Source: an uncultured bacterium (GTDB lineage Bacteria > Actinomycetota > Coriobacteriia > Coriobacteriales > Coriobacteriaceae). Taken from it: a stretch of DNA of 6,990 bases. The stretch covers positions 1 to 6,990 of the forward strand of contig CAJMOL010000078.1 of the NCBI GenBank assembly GCA_905215095.1. Reading direction: 5' to 3'. This document shows, piece after piece, positions 5,571 through 6,990 of the stretch. How positions within the stretch are numbered: position 1 is the first letter of the stretch; each line of letters opens with the position of its first letter. Under the pieces are notes generated by a model that was not told the origin of the DNA, ran no database searches, and saw nothing but the letters and a program-made list of their open reading frames with translations. The translations under genes and the position numbers were made by a program.

Positions 5571-6038
5571 TTAGGCTTCGTCGATGACCTTGAGGCCGCG
5601 TGTGTGGTCGATCTCGTTGAGGAGGTTAACGCGACGCTCGTGACGACCGCCCTCAAACTCGGCGTCGAGCCACTCGTCGACAATCATCTTGGCGAGCTCG
5701 GAGCCCACGACGCGGGCGCCAAAGGCGAGCACGTTGGTGTTGTTGTGCATACGGGAGAGCTTGGCGCTGAAGGGCTCGGAGCATACAACGGCGCGAACAC
5801 CTTCGACCTTGTTGGCGGCCAGGCTGATGCCGACGCCGGTACCGCAGATCAGGATACCCAGGTCGACGTCACCGTTGGCCACGGCCTTACCCACCTTGTA
5901 GCCGGCGATGGGGTAATCGAAGCTCTCGGAGGTGTCGGTGCCAAAGTTCACGACCTCGCAGCCGCGCTCCTTCAGGTGCTCGGAAATGATGTTCTTGAGC
6001 TCGACGGCGGCGTGGTCGTTACCGATACCAATCTTCAT
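5571..6038 (-). CDS. rpiB: Ribose-5-phosphate isomerase B
   Basis: A 155-residue cytosolic enzyme of the RpiB/LacAB family that interconverts ribose-5-phosphate and ribulose-5-phosphate in the non-oxidative pentose phosphate pathway. The N-terminus MKIGIGNDHAA carries the conserved Asp8-His9 pair. ICGTGVGISLAANK supplies the family's active-site Cys65 and Thr67, and SRMHNNTNVLAFGARVVG carries His98 and the phosphate-binding region. Length is typical. Retention of the Cys65/His98 pair favours RpiB over a galactose-6-phosphate isomerase subunit, although some family members act on allose-6-P. The start at 6038 has AGAGAGG (6047-6053 on the minus strand) as SD, eight bases away. It converges with ndk and diverges from the cysteine desulfidase gene. 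Confidence 0.95.
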   Translation of the reverse strand: MKIGIGNDHAAVELKNIISEHLKERGCEVVNFGTDTSESFDYPIAGYKVGKAVANGDVDLGILICGTGVGISLAANKVEGVRAVVCSEPFSAKLSRMHNNTNVLAFGARVVGSELAKMIVDEWLDAEFEGGRHERRVNLLNEIDHTRGLKVIDEA

Positions 6039-6119
6039 GAGTGGTTCCTCTCTGGTCCGTGCGGCGGAATTGCTAAAGGTTTTACCGCGTTCGACTGCAT
6101 GATAGCGCGACTTTTGTGT

Positions 6120-6138
6120 AAACGCTCGGGCGTTTTTT
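6120..6138 (+). other. Compact hairpin with T tract in the rpiB/cyuA intergenic region
   Basis: AAACGC/GCGTTT (6120-6125 and 6130-6135) closes the tetraloop TCGG and runs into six T residues (6133-6138), which resembles a plus-strand terminator although no gene lies just upstream on that strand. A further direct copy of AAACGCT is at 6143-6149. It may be the end of a transcript antisense to rpiB, a terminator of stray transcription, or operator half-sites for the rpiB promoter. Confidence 0.4.
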
Positions 6139-6243
6139 GGTCAAACGCTTTAGCATGCAACAAGACTAGTTTTTCATGTATTAATGCTGTCAGTTTGCGC
6201 TTGAACGCCGTCCGCCGGAACTTGGGTTGCGGTTTTTGATGCA

Positions 6244-6273
6244 TTGTTATCAAATAAAAGAGCTAACTATTAT
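6244..6273 (+). promoter_or_regulatory. Candidate promoter of the cysteine desulfidase gene
   Basis: TTGTTA (6244-6249) and TATTAT (6268-6273), separated by 18 bases, match the sigma-70-type consensus at four and five of six positions. The predicted start near 6280 gives a leader of about 30 nt, consistent with the SD at 6299-6303. Confidence 0.55.
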
Positions 6274-6309
6274 CGAGAGCCCAGCCCTTTATACAAGTAG
6301 GAGATACCT

Positions 6310-6990
6310 ATGCCTGCCGATTCCCTTCGTGATACCGCGTTTTGCGATGTTTTAAACCGCGAACTTGTCTGTGCGCTCGGCTGCACCGAGCCCATTGCCG
6401 TTGCCTATGCAGCGGCGCTGGCGAGCCAGACGCTCGGTTGCGAACCCGATCATATGGACGTTGCCTGCTCGGGCAACATCATCAAGAACGTTAAGAGCGT
6501 GACCGTGCCCAACTCGGGCGGCATGCACGGTATTGAAGCGGCGGCCGTGCTGGGTGCCGTGGGCGGTGACGCCAAGAGCGCGCTCGAGGTGCTCGAGAGC
6601 GTTAACGACGAAGACCGCGCTCGCGTGTCCGAGCTTCTCGCCGATGCCGGTTACTGCGATGTGTCGCTTGTCGAGGGTGTGCCCAACCTCTACATCAAGG
6701 TGACCGCAACGGCCGGGGGCCATGTCGCGGTCGTCGAGATTACCGACCACCACACCAATGTTACGTGTCATACGCTCGACGGAATTCCGGTATGCGGCAA
6801 GTCGGCGGGGGAGTGTGCCGCCTGCGCCGAGCGCGTCGTGGCCGAGCGTGCGGCAGATAACGCTGATACCCCTATGAGCATTGAGTCCATCATCGACTTT
6901 ATCGAGGACGGTGACATTGAGGACGCCCGCGCTGCCGTTGAGCGCCAGATTGAGCTGAACGGTGCAATCAGCGCCGAGGGCCTGGCGCAC
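6310..6990 (+). CDS. cyuA: L-cysteine desulfidase, CyuA/UPF0597 (YhaM) family, N-terminal part
   Basis: The first 227 residues of a protein that runs off the window; family members are usually about 430 residues, so roughly half is missing. It belongs to the serine dehydratase alpha-chain-like UPF0597 family, whose characterised members break L-cysteine into pyruvate, ammonia and sulfide using an oxygen-sensitive iron-sulfur cluster. Visible hallmarks are ALGCTEPIAVAYA (residues 22-34, cluster-type Cys25), CSGNIIKNVKSVTVPN, and the glycine-rich AAVLGAVGG. A second cysteine-rich stretch, around VTCHTLDGIPVCGKS and GECAACAE, follows. The ATG at 6310 has AGGAG at 6299-6303. The exact substrate (cysteine versus serine or another beta-substituted amino acid) cannot be fixed from the half protein. 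It diverges from rpiB with its own promoter candidate. Confidence 0.85.
   Translation, partial: MPADSLRDTAFCDVLNRELVCALGCTEPIAVAYAAALASQTLGCEPDHMDVACSGNIIKNVKSVTVPNSGGMHGIEAAAVLGAVGGDAKSALEVLESVNDEDRARVSELLADAGYCDVSLVEGVPNLYIKVTATAGGHVAVVEITDHHTNVTCHTLDGIPVCGKSAGECAACAERVVAERAADNADTPMSIESIIDFIEDGDIEDARAAVERQIELNGAISAEGLAH

Overview
The window reads as a chromosomal housekeeping segment of a moderately GC-rich, anaerobic, gut-type actinobacterium, most likely a Coriobacteriia member such as Collinsella. Reasons are the codon use (Arg mostly CGC/CGT), strong Shine-Dalgarno (SD) sites, compact GC-rich intrinsic terminators, and a UPF0597/CyuA-type iron-sulfur cysteine desulfidase. The genus is inference from sequence style; no database was searched. 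No mobile elements, tRNA or rRNA genes, or CRISPR arrays are visible.

Layout: a Cof-type HAD phosphatase on the minus strand (68-895); a 554-base gene-free stretch (896-1449) that turns out to be a regulatory leader; argG (1450-2676, plus); a 522-base gap with hairpins and an unrecognised 56-codon small gene (2910-3080); argH (3199-4629, plus) with its own terminator; a 385-base ndk leader region with two candidate promoters and an 18-bp tandem repeat; ndk (5015-5419, plus); two back-to-back terminators; rpiB (5571-6038, minus); a 271-base divergent intergenic region; and the first 227 codons of a cyuA-like cysteine desulfidase (6310 to the window edge, plus).

ArgG and ArgH catalyse the last two steps of arginine synthesis (citrulline + aspartate to argininosuccinate, then to arginine + fumarate). 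They do not form a tight operon here: hairpins, a terminator and a small ORF separate them. Ndk balances nucleoside triphosphate pools, RpiB interconverts ribose-5-P and ribulose-5-P, and the CyuA-like enzyme degrades cysteine to pyruvate, ammonia and sulfide. These form separate transcription units rather than one pathway.

The main discovery candidate is upstream of argG. A 24-codon ORF (1170-1244) with a strong SD ends in a run where 6 of the last 10 residues are arginine, finishing with three CGA codons before the stop. Alternative RNA helices follow, then a terminator-like hairpin with a five-T tract (1309-1355), then argG. This is the architecture of ribosome-mediated transcription attenuation, here apparently sensing arginine supply.
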